13,300 nt of DNA from Chromatiales bacterium (lineage in GTDB: Bacteria > Pseudomonadota > Gammaproteobacteria > UBA6429 > Thiohalophilaceae). The notes under the pieces are model-generated. The model was not told the origin of the DNA. It made no database searches and saw only the letters and a program-made list of their open reading frames with translations. Of this stretch, positions 6,688-13,300 are shown in pieces (positions within the stretch are counted from its first letter, which is position 1; every line of letters begins with the position of its first letter). The stretch covers positions 1-13,300 of the forward strand of contig JALTLP010000242.1 in the NCBI GenBank assembly GCA_027001895.1, in the 5' to 3' direction. The position numbers were made by a program, and so were the translations under genes.

Positions 6688-7362
6688 ATGAAACTAACTG
6701 ATGTATTTCGAAATGGCAAAGCAGGTCTGCTACCTGTAATTTCAATTTTTGCTGTAATGTTAAGCGGTGCCGCAAATGCCGGTACGATTGCAGGTTCGGC
6801 GCACGACTTCTCTGCCCTCGGTTGGGGTGGTGGTGAAATCTGTGTGGCATGCCACACACCTCACCAATCAGACACGACAGTAACAGCACCTTTGTGGAAC
6901 CATACCAACACAACAACAAACTTCACAATGTACACCAGCCCAACGCTGGACGCGGTAAGCACCGGCCAACCCGGCGGCACATCGCGTTTATGCTTATCAT
7001 GTCATGATGGCACCGTTGCACTCGACAGTTTTGGTGGCGCAACCGGTACAACCTTCATGACGGGCCGAGCTGCTGTTGGTACTGCGGGTGATTTAAGTGA
7101 TGACCACCCGATTTCTATTACGTACGATACTGCATTGGCCACAGCAGATGGTTCGTTATATGACCCGACAACAACGGTTACTACTATCGGTCTTGCAGGC
7201 GGTAAAACAAAAACAGATACCATTGCAAATATTATGTTAACAGCGGGTACGGTACAGTGTAGTTCATGCCACGATGTGCATAACTCGTTTACTGTTGGCG
7301 CACCTTTGTTGAAAATTTCAACGGCAGGCAGCCAGCTTTGTTTAACTTGCCATAACAAGTAA
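6688..7362 (+). CDS. Exported tetraheme c-type cytochrome, OmcE-like in size and layout
   Basis: The 224-residue precursor has a Sec signal peptide cleaved after GAANA (residue 31), leaving about 193 residues. Four CXXCH heme sites are CVACH (52), CLSCH (102), CSSCH (191) and CLTCH (218). Non-motif histidines H39, H59 (CHTPH), H140 (DDHPIS) and H198 (DVHN) are also present at matching places in the large cytochrome at the end of the window, so all four hemes can be bis-histidine. H72 is not conserved there. The protein is very rich in Thr, Ser and Gly with few charges, as in extracellular proteins. AAGGAG at 6676-6681 is a strong ribosome site, 6 nt before the ATG. It leads an operon with NHL and barrel genes. 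A tetraheme of this size with an N-terminal histidine recalls the filament-forming OmcE of Geobacter; a plain periplasmic electron carrier is the alternative. The cytochrome call is sure, filament formation is inference. Confidence 0.95.
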   Translation: MKLTDVFRNGKAGLLPVISIFAVMLSGAANAGTIAGSAHDFSALGWGGGEICVACHTPHQSDTTVTAPLWNHTNTTTNFTMYTSPTLDAVSTGQPGGTSRLCLSCHDGTVALDSFGGATGTTFMTGRAAVGTAGDLSDDHPISITYDTALATADGSLYDPTTTVTTIGLAGGKTKTDTIANIMLTAGTVQCSSCHDVHNSFTVGAPLLKISTAGSQLCLTCHNK

Positions 7363-7419
7363 GTAATACCTAACTATAAGGAAGCCTGTTATTAAATGAT
7401 CGGCTAGTTGGTGAGTTGA

Positions 7420-8613
7420 ATGTGCTTTGCAGGCGTTAAGCAAGAAATCAAAAATACACTAACTGGTTTAAAACAGGCCAAATTATTTAAATTACATGCG
7501 GGTTTGTTCCTTGCCGGTGCAATACTGTTAATTACAGGTTGTGCCGGCAATCCTGAACTTAAGCGTACTCAGTTATTTTATCCGCCATTACCGGCCAAAC
7601 CACGAATTCAGTTTCTCACCAGTTTCAGTGGTACCCAGGTTAAAAAATCCAGAAAAAGCTCATTTAGCGATTTTGTGCTTGGAAAAAATTCAAGTGAAGA
7701 GCTTGGTATTATTACCAAGCCATACGGCGTAGGGATGTACGACAATAAACTGTATGTCGTTGACCTGCGTCTGCCAGGCTACCATGTTCTTAATTTTGAA
7801 GACCAGATAGTAAAAAAGGTGACGGGTACGGGTGAAGGCCGTATGGTCAAGCCGGTTAATATTACATTTGATATTGACGGAACCCGCTATATCACCGATA
7901 CACAGCGTGAAAGAATTCTTGTGTATGACAAGAACGATAAATTTGTGCGTGCCTTAGGTGAAGACAAGCAGTTCAAACCGGCTGATGTTGTTGTTACCCA
8001 GGACTTTTTATACGTAACAGATCTTGCTCACCATAAAGTACATATGCTTGATAAGGATACCGGCAAGATATTGTCCAGTTTTGGTAAAGCGGGCTCTAAA
8101 GAAAAAGACTTTTTCTTTCCCACCAATATGGCGCTGACTGAGGACGGATATTTATATATTTCAGATACAGGGAATTACCGCGTTTTAAAATACATCCGGG
8201 GTGGAAAAACACTGGTTAAGCAGTATGGCCGTATTGGCAGTGGTATCGGTCAGTTCGCACGTCCGAAAGGTGTGGCTGTAGACAAGCAGGGCAGAATGTA
8301 TGTTGTCGACTCTGCTTTTGAAAATGTCCAGATATTTGACGAACAGGGAAATGTTTTATTGTTCTTTGGCGAACCAGGGAATCGAATGGGGAATATTAAT
8401 TTACCTGTTGATGTCGAGATTGATTATGATCATGTGGACAGCTTTAGAAAATATGAACGACAGGGGTTTAGATCAGAATACCTCATTATGGTTACCAGCC
8501 AGTTTGGGCCTAATAAGGTAAATGTATACGGATTTGGTGAAATTAAAAATAAAAGATTACCATCAGATGAAGAACTTGATGATGAAGATAATTCTTCATC
8601 TGATATTAATTAA
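7420..8613 (+). CDS. NHL-repeat six-bladed beta-propeller lipoprotein (first paralog)
   Basis: The 397-residue precursor has an unusually long n-region and a lipobox LITGC with the lipidated cysteine at C41. The +2 residue is Ala, compatible with outer membrane sorting. After a conserved head (YPPLPAKPRIQFLTSF) come about six NHL blades with the usual pattern of 'P..V.VD..G.lYV.D....V.vfd..g': for example KPYGVGMYDNKLYVVD, KPVNITFDIDGTRYITD, FPTNMALTEDGYLYISD and RPKGVAVDKQGRMYVVD. The tail is acidic (DEELDDED). GGTGAG at 7410-7415 precedes the ATG at 7420; no later start codon lies before the hydrophobic segment. It follows the tetraheme gene by 57 bp, with no terminator between. NHL propellers mostly bind proteins, so assembly or secretion of the cytochromes is a reasonable inference. 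Confidence 0.88.
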   Translation: MCFAGVKQEIKNTLTGLKQAKLFKLHAGLFLAGAILLITGCAGNPELKRTQLFYPPLPAKPRIQFLTSFSGTQVKKSRKSSFSDFVLGKNSSEELGIITKPYGVGMYDNKLYVVDLRLPGYHVLNFEDQIVKKVTGTGEGRMVKPVNITFDIDGTRYITDTQRERILVYDKNDKFVRALGEDKQFKPADVVVTQDFLYVTDLAHHKVHMLDKDTGKILSSFGKAGSKEKDFFFPTNMALTEDGYLYISDTGNYRVLKYIRGGKTLVKQYGRIGSGIGQFARPKGVAVDKQGRMYVVDSAFENVQIFDEQGNVLLFFGEPGNRMGNINLPVDVEIDYDHVDSFRKYERQGFRSEYLIMVTSQFGPNKVNVYGFGEIKNKRLPSDEELDDEDNSSSDIN

Positions 8614-8633
8614 AATTTCAAGTAGTCACATTC

Positions 8634-10682
8634 ATGCTGGCGATGATAACGAACAATGTGACAAATTCCATGGGAGGGAAATTATATAATATATTAAGCG
8701 GTATATTGTTTATGACATTAATGATACATAGCCCGAAAAATAGTTTTGCCGAAGAAATTAAACCGTTTGCCTTTACGGGTTTCGATGGCTTTATCGATTT
8801 AAGGTATTTAAAGGACGACCAGTCAAACAAGCAGACGGCACCGGCTAAACGTACTGAAAACAGGGAAGCTTATCAGGAAGAAATACGCATAAACACGCAT
8901 AGCTATATTTATCATCCGAAATTTCTGCAAATGGACATTGGTGGGGGGCCGGTTTTTGTACAAAACACGATAAGTTCTGATGTAACAGATACAAGTGGCG
9001 TTCAGACCATTAAATCGAGTGACTTTAACGACACCTTGTTTAACTATTCCGCCAGGCTCAACTTTCTTAAAGGTAAAGACTATCCTTTTACCCTTTATTA
9101 TGAAAGAAGCAATCCACTGGTTTCTCCAAGTCTTGACGAGCAATTTTTACAGAAAAATACAAAATATGGGGCAAACCTGACCTGGCGAACTCCAATTGTT
9201 TATACATTGCAAACATCGACCTATGAGTCCAAGGGCAGTGGCTTTAACCTTGTTGTAGATGAACAAATAAAGCAAACAAATGTACGGGGTTACCGTTCTT
9301 TTGGTCAGGATGGTTATGCACAACTGTATTATCAGCACAATAAGGTTGATTCAAAAAGTGGAAGTTTAAGCCTGCCCATTACTCCATCAAGTCGCACCAG
9401 TACATCCGGCAATTTTGATATGCGTTATCGCTTTGGTGAAGACAAGCAGTATGAAATTATTGGCTTGCTTTCACAATTAAAACAAAACCCGGAACCTAAT
9501 TTAACCGAAACACGTTTTAGCCCGGAGTTTCGCTGGAAGCATAGCAAGACAGTTAAGTCATTCTACAAATTAAATTATGTTAAAAGTGAGCAACAAACCA
9601 ATACAACAACTAATAGCCTGCTTTCAGCAGGGATTGCCGAGCAGAACAAGGTGGGTTTTTCACAGGCATACGACGTTCATAGCAATACAACGACAACAAG
9701 TTCAACGGATGAAAAGGTTATCGGTGCGCTTGCCCGATTAGCATATGACCTGCCGTTTAAAGATGGCAGTCTTAACCTGAGCGCCAGCTATAACTATGAT
9801 AAACGTGATCAGGTTGCAACAAAAAGTACAATTCCTGTTTTCAATGAGCGGCATATATTAAACGGTACAACGCCAGTTAATTTAAATAATAATTTTGTTG
9901 TGGCACCGGTTTCAACAACGGTTAAGGTATATAACCTGTCGCGATCACAGCAATACGTGGTCGATACGGATTACAGGTTATTAACCATTGGTAGTGTTAC
10001 CCAGATTCAGCGTCTGGCGGGTGGTAATATTATTGATGGGGAAGATGTTGTTGTTGATTATAGCTATACCTCAGGTGGTACTTTTAAATCAAGTGTGCTG
10101 GATCAGGACTACCAGATTGCAGTTAACTTTTTTAAATATTACAACAGCTTTGTCCGTTACCGGAAAATTGATAACAGCCTGGATGAAGGGGTGCCTACTA
10201 ACAGCCTGAATTCCAGTGAGACACGATCATATGGCGGTGGTATTAATTATCCGGTGTCCACCTGGATGAGTTTTGCTGCTGATACTTTGTACGAAGAGCA
10301 TGATGAAGAAATTGCTTCTTATGACAGACGTTCAACAAAATACTCAATGCAATTTAACATGCCATTGGCAACAACGATTGATATATCAAGAAGACAAACA
10401 GTGATTAACCAGAAAACTTCGGCCGAGGATGTAGACCTTGTCCGAAACAGTATTCGTTTAAGAATGCGTCCCTGGCTAAGAGCCAGTTTAAGTTATACCT
10501 ACAGCGAAGAAGATGATACCGGTGGCAGCATTCCCCGAAGCCTGAAAGAACATTCACTGGAATTTGAATGGCGAGTACGTGCAGTTACGATTCGCCTGGA
10601 CGGACGACTGGTAGATGAAAATCAGGGTGAGTTTGCCAGGGATCGAGAATCAATACATTTATCAATGCGGAGAGATTTCTGA
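8634..10682 (+). CDS. Outer-membrane beta-barrel protein, cysteine-free, of the cytochrome operon
   Basis: The protein has 682 residues from the ATG at 8634. ATGs at 8643 and 8670 are in frame, none has a clear ribosome site, and a start at 8670 would give the tidiest signal peptide (GGKLYNILSGILFMTLMIHS..SFA, cleaved before EEIK). The mature part is made of alternating polar and hydrophobic strands with many Tyr and Ser (for example FTLYYERSN, AQLYYQHNKV, LNLSASYNYD, ASLSYTYSEED) and ends in phenylalanine (SMRRDF), the typical signal for outer-membrane barrel insertion. Residues about 420-482 form a distinct insert (VKVYNLSRSQQYVVDTDYRL ... GGNIIDGEDVVVDYSY) that may be a small plug or surface domain. 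It has no cysteine and so no MtrB-type N-terminal CXXC. Size suits a barrel of about 20-26 strands, like MtrB or the OmbB-type porins. It is likely the pore through which electrons or exported cytochrome pass; the exact role is inference. Confidence 0.8.
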   Translation: MLAMITNNVTNSMGGKLYNILSGILFMTLMIHSPKNSFAEEIKPFAFTGFDGFIDLRYLKDDQSNKQTAPAKRTENREAYQEEIRINTHSYIYHPKFLQMDIGGGPVFVQNTISSDVTDTSGVQTIKSSDFNDTLFNYSARLNFLKGKDYPFTLYYERSNPLVSPSLDEQFLQKNTKYGANLTWRTPIVYTLQTSTYESKGSGFNLVVDEQIKQTNVRGYRSFGQDGYAQLYYQHNKVDSKSGSLSLPITPSSRTSTSGNFDMRYRFGEDKQYEIIGLLSQLKQNPEPNLTETRFSPEFRWKHSKTVKSFYKLNYVKSEQQTNTTTNSLLSAGIAEQNKVGFSQAYDVHSNTTTTSSTDEKVIGALARLAYDLPFKDGSLNLSASYNYDKRDQVATKSTIPVFNERHILNGTTPVNLNNNFVVAPVSTTVKVYNLSRSQQYVVDTDYRLLTIGSVTQIQRLAGGNIIDGEDVVVDYSYTSGGTFKSSVLDQDYQIAVNFFKYYNSFVRYRKIDNSLDEGVPTNSLNSSETRSYGGGINYPVSTWMSFAADTLYEEHDEEIASYDRRSTKYSMQFNMPLATTIDISRRQTVINQKTSAEDVDLVRNSIRLRMRPWLRASLSYTYSEEDDTGGSIPRSLKEHSLEFEWRVRAVTIRLDGRLVDENQGEFARDRESIHLSMRRDF

Positions 10683-11734
10683 TGTTTTTAAAACGCAGTC
10701 TTGCCTTTTTAATGTTAACCCTCAGTCTTATCTGGCTGGGTTCTTTACATGGGTGTAGTGCACCGGTAAAGTCATTTTCACCTGAACATGCTACAGCCGA
10801 TAAAATCTGGCCCGCCGCACCGGCAAAACCTCGTATTGCCTATGGTGGTGGGTTCTCATCACCTGAGCAGCTTGGTATAGAAAAAAGCTTCTTTCGCAAA
10901 GTGATCGAATTCTTTTCTGGAGAAGAAAAACATAGCCTGGTTCAGCCAATGGCTGTGACTGTCGACAGAGACAATACTATTTATGTGGCCGATCCCGGGG
11001 TAAATGGTATTCACCGTTTTGATGTCGTTAATAATGAATATAAGCTAATAAACAAGGTCGGTGATACTTTTCTTAAAACACCGGTTGCCTTTACTCAGGG
11101 CTTTAAAGGTGAAATATACTTTACAGATTCAAGCCTGGGTAAGGTCTTTGTAATACATAAAGGCAGTGACGTTGCTGAAGAGGTAAACTTTGGTTTCGAT
11201 TTCAGACAGCCAACCGGTATTTCCTTTGACCCTAAAACGGGCTGGTTATATGTTGTCGACACAGCAAGACATCTGGTGACTGTATTTGACAAGCGCCATG
11301 ATTTTATCCGTGCTTTTGGTAAACGCGGTAAAGGCGACGGTGAATTTAATTTCCCGACAATGGTCTGGGTTAATGACAAAAAACAGGTGCTGGTTTCAGA
11401 TTCTTTAAATTTCAGGGTTCAGATATTTCAGCAAAACGGTAAGTTTATTTCAAAGTTTGGTAAACGCGGTGAAGGTACAGGTCTGCATTCACGACCTAAA
11501 GGTATTGCAGAAGATCGCTATGGTCATATTTATGTTGTCGATGCCTTGTTTCATACCGTACAGATGTTTGACCACGATGGAAACTTTCTTCTTAACTTTG
11601 GCCAGCAGGGGCAACAGCAAGGCAAGTTCTGGTTACCGAGTGGTATATTTGTCCGTAATAACGATGCCATTTTTGTTGCCGATACCCACAACCATCGTGT
11701 GCAGGTCTTCTATTATATAGGAGAACGAACATGA
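10682..11734 (+). CDS. NHL-repeat six-bladed beta-propeller lipoprotein (second paralog)
   Basis: The 350-residue precursor has a short signal peptide ending in a lipobox (GSLHGC, lipidated C25, +2 Ser, outer-membrane sorting). The head IWPAAPAKPRIAYGGGF matches the head of the other NHL lipoprotein (AKPRI shared). About six blades follow, such as QPMAVTVDRDNTIYVADPG, QPTGISFDPKTGWLYVVD, FPTMVWVNDKKQVLVSD, RPKGIAEDRYGHIYVVD and LPSGIFVRNNDAIFVAD. Its start shares one base with the barrel's TGA (TGATG) and GGAGAG at 10669-10674 serves as ribosome site, so translation is coupled. Its stop overlaps the next start by 4 bp (ATGA). It is shorter than the first paralog, lacking the acidic tail. It is a probable outer-membrane partner of the barrel and the large cytochrome. 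Confidence 0.88.
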   Translation: MFLKRSLAFLMLTLSLIWLGSLHGCSAPVKSFSPEHATADKIWPAAPAKPRIAYGGGFSSPEQLGIEKSFFRKVIEFFSGEEKHSLVQPMAVTVDRDNTIYVADPGVNGIHRFDVVNNEYKLINKVGDTFLKTPVAFTQGFKGEIYFTDSSLGKVFVIHKGSDVAEEVNFGFDFRQPTGISFDPKTGWLYVVDTARHLVTVFDKRHDFIRAFGKRGKGDGEFNFPTMVWVNDKKQVLVSDSLNFRVQIFQQNGKFISKFGKRGEGTGLHSRPKGIAEDRYGHIYVVDALFHTVQMFDHDGNFLLNFGQQGQQQGKFWLPSGIFVRNNDAIFVADTHNHRVQVFYYIGERT

Positions 11735-13300
11735 GTAAGCTAGTGCGTAATATCCTGATTATTATTAGCCTGCTTGTTAGTTTTAACAGCTTTGCAGGTA
11801 TTGCAACCTCTAAACATAATTTGTCTGTAAATGGACCGGGTACCATAAAAGCAGCAACAGATGATCGTATATGTATCTTTTGCCACACGGCTCATACATC
11901 ATCACCGATTGCACCTTTGTGGAACAGGCGGAACCCCGGTGCCATTTATACAACTTACTCAAGTTCAACAGCGACTGCGTTACCGGGGCAGCCAAACGGA
12001 TCATCGCTTATTTGTTTAAGCTGCCATGATGGAACGATAGCACTGGGTGATGTCCTGGCTGGTGGGACTATTACAATGGCGGGTGGTGTCACTACAATGC
12101 CAGCAGGCAGAAGTTTACTTGGTACCGACCTGTCAGATGACCACCCAATTTCATTTCAATATACCAGTGCACTTGCCGCCGCAAATGGGGAGCTTGCCGA
12201 TCCGAACACATTAACAGGAGCGGTTAAACTGGACAGTACGGGTCAGTTGCAATGTACAAGTTGCCATGATCCCCACAATGATGTGAACGGCCAGTTTCTA
12301 GTGGTTGATAATCGTGGTTCGACGTTATGTGAAACCTGTCACTTGAAAGCAAACTGGACCAATTCACCTCATAATACATCAACCAGTACCTGGAACGGCG
12401 TTGCCCCGGATCCTTGGCCAAACAGCACGTATACAACAGTAGCGGATAATGGTTGTGGCAACTGTCATACGCCACATGCTGCCGGACAGAGCCAACGCCT
12501 GCTAAACAGTGCTGCAGAAGAACAAACCTGCTTTAACTGTCATAATGGTAATGTTACCGACGACATTCAGTCAGACTTTAACAAGGCTTCGCATCATCCG
12601 GTTGAAATGACAAACGCAGTCCATGATCCAAATGAAGCAACCATTGTCACTAACCGCCATGTAGAATGTGTCGATTGCCATAACCCTCACTCAGCCGGAA
12701 CCGGCCCGGGTACCCCGGGTATCAGTGGTGTCGATTACCTGGGTAATATTGTTAATCCGATTACTGCAAACTACCAGGTTTGTTTCCGTTGTCATGGTGA
12801 TAGCCCAAATATTCCACCACCAAGAACAACACGACAAATTGTGCAGCCAAATATACGTTTACAGTTTGATACGATTAATCCTTCGTATCATCCGGTTGCT
12901 GGTGTTGGAAAAAGTACCAATGTACCCAGCTTGTTAGCGCCATGGACGACTTCAAGCATGATGGAATGTACAGATTGTCACGGTGATGATGGTGGTAGTG
13001 ATAAACCGCATGGTTCTATTTATACACCTATATTAAAACAGCAGTATATAACCACCGATCCAAACACTGAAAGCCCGGCAGCCTATGCACTTTGCTACAG
13101 TTGCCATGACCGTAACAGTATCCTTAGTGATAATACTTTTGGTGAACATAGCCGGCATATACTAGGTGAGAATGCACCTTGTAACACCTGCCATGATCCG
13201 CATGGTGTCAGCCTTGCTGCCGGAGCAACAACTGCCAATAATGCGCGCCTGATTAATTTTAATACCAATGTTGTAACACCATCAGGAGGTGTGCTTGCCT
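11731..13300 (+). CDS. Large exported multiheme cytochrome c, at least 11 hemes (3' truncated by window edge)
   Basis: The frame starts at the ATG at 11731, which overlaps the previous stop (ATGA), with AGGAG at 11719-11723. It stays open for 523 codons to the window end. A Sec signal peptide (NILIIISLLVSFNSFA) is cut near residue 22; there is no lipobox. Eleven CXXCH motifs start at residues 48, 95, 175, 200, 242, 267, 313, 351, 413, 455 and 484. Residues 23-206 match the upstream tetraheme cytochrome in order: SKHN, CIFCHTAH, APLWN, CLSCHDGT, DLSDDHPIS, CTSCHDPHN, CETCH. The rest belongs to the 'doubled CXXCH' style, with paired motifs CHTPHA/CHNGN and CHNPHS/CHGD and HP motifs (SHHPV, SYHPV) likely to give distal histidines. 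It is expected outside the inner membrane, as a periplasmic, secreted or surface electron carrier. Total heme number is unknown because the 3' end is missing. Confidence 0.95.
   Translation, partial: MSKLVRNILIIISLLVSFNSFAGIATSKHNLSVNGPGTIKAATDDRICIFCHTAHTSSPIAPLWNRRNPGAIYTTYSSSTATALPGQPNGSSLICLSCHDGTIALGDVLAGGTITMAGGVTTMPAGRSLLGTDLSDDHPISFQYTSALAAANGELADPNTLTGAVKLDSTGQLQCTSCHDPHNDVNGQFLVVDNRGSTLCETCHLKANWTNSPHNTSTSTWNGVAPDPWPNSTYTTVADNGCGNCHTPHAAGQSQRLLNSAAEEQTCFNCHNGNVTDDIQSDFNKASHHPVEMTNAVHDPNEATIVTNRHVECVDCHNPHSAGTGPGTPGISGVDYLGNIVNPITANYQVCFRCHGDSPNIPPPRTTRQIVQPNIRLQFDTINPSYHPVAGVGKSTNVPSLLAPWTTSSMMECTDCHGDDGGSDKPHGSIYTPILKQQYITTDPNTESPAAYALCYSCHDRNSILSDNTFGEHSRHILGENAPCNTCHDPHGVSLAAGATTANNARLINFNTNVVTPSGGVLA

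Noticed and set aside
7002..7358. 118-codon minus-strand frame inside the tetraheme cytochrome
   Set aside because: Antisense shadow of a gene with four CXXCH motifs; no independent support.
7396..7407. Mini-frame ATG ATC GGC TAG between the tetraheme and first NHL genes, with AAGGAA upstream
   Set aside because: Only three codons; a leader peptide cannot be supported from one sequence.
8634..10682. Naming the barrel mtrB/pioB
   Set aside because: Size fits but the N-terminal CXXC is missing and no decaheme MtrA-type partner is adjacent; only a generic barrel call is supported.
11731..13300. CRISPR or DNA repeat explanation for the regular CXXCH spacing
   Set aside because: Spacing is irregular and the repeated units are protein heme motifs, not DNA repeats.

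Overview
The window reads as a moderately AT-rich gammaproteobacterial chromosome, judged from the Ccm-type cytochrome c maturation protein, the rubrerythrin / CCG Fe-S protein / DUF3501 cluster and the gene styles. No rRNA, tRNA, IS element or CRISPR array is visible. I cannot name the genus. The gene content points to a respiratory bacterium with a large c-type cytochrome demand.

Layout. (1) 1-1540: the 3' part of ccmI (heme lyase complex apocytochrome chaperone), with its C-terminal domain duplicated in tandem. (2) 1541-1871: a non-coding region with a good sigma-70 promoter, a Fur/PerR-like 7-1-7 operator and two leader hairpins. (3) 1872-4343: a short rubrerythrin closed by a strong terminator, then a GlpC/HdrD-like (4Fe-4S)2-CCG protein and a DUF3501 protein. 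(4) 4457-6216: an exported DUF4124-glutaredoxin protein convergent with, and overlapping by 4 bp, an MscS-family channel on the minus strand. (5) 6217-6687: a non-coding region with a long palindrome and a second copy of the PerR-like dyad. (6) 6688-13300: a tightly packed plus-strand operon, with order tetraheme cytochrome, NHL-propeller lipoprotein, cysteine-free outer-membrane beta-barrel, second NHL-propeller lipoprotein, and a very large multiheme cytochrome with 11 CXXCH motifs before it runs off the window edge.

The last operon is the main discovery. The small cytochrome (about 193 mature residues, four hemes) and the first about 200 residues of the large one share a module. That module has four CXXCH motifs plus four conserved extra histidines, one of them only 7-8 residues from the mature N-terminus. 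The size, heme number, N-terminal histidine and the neighbouring barrel and NHL proteins recall the OmcE/OmcS extracellular cytochrome filament ('nanowire') loci of Geobacter. A porin-cytochrome conduit for extracellular electron transfer is the alternative. Either would be unusual in this type of host. CcmI upstream would serve maturation of the 15 or more hemes encoded here, but a dedicated link is inference.
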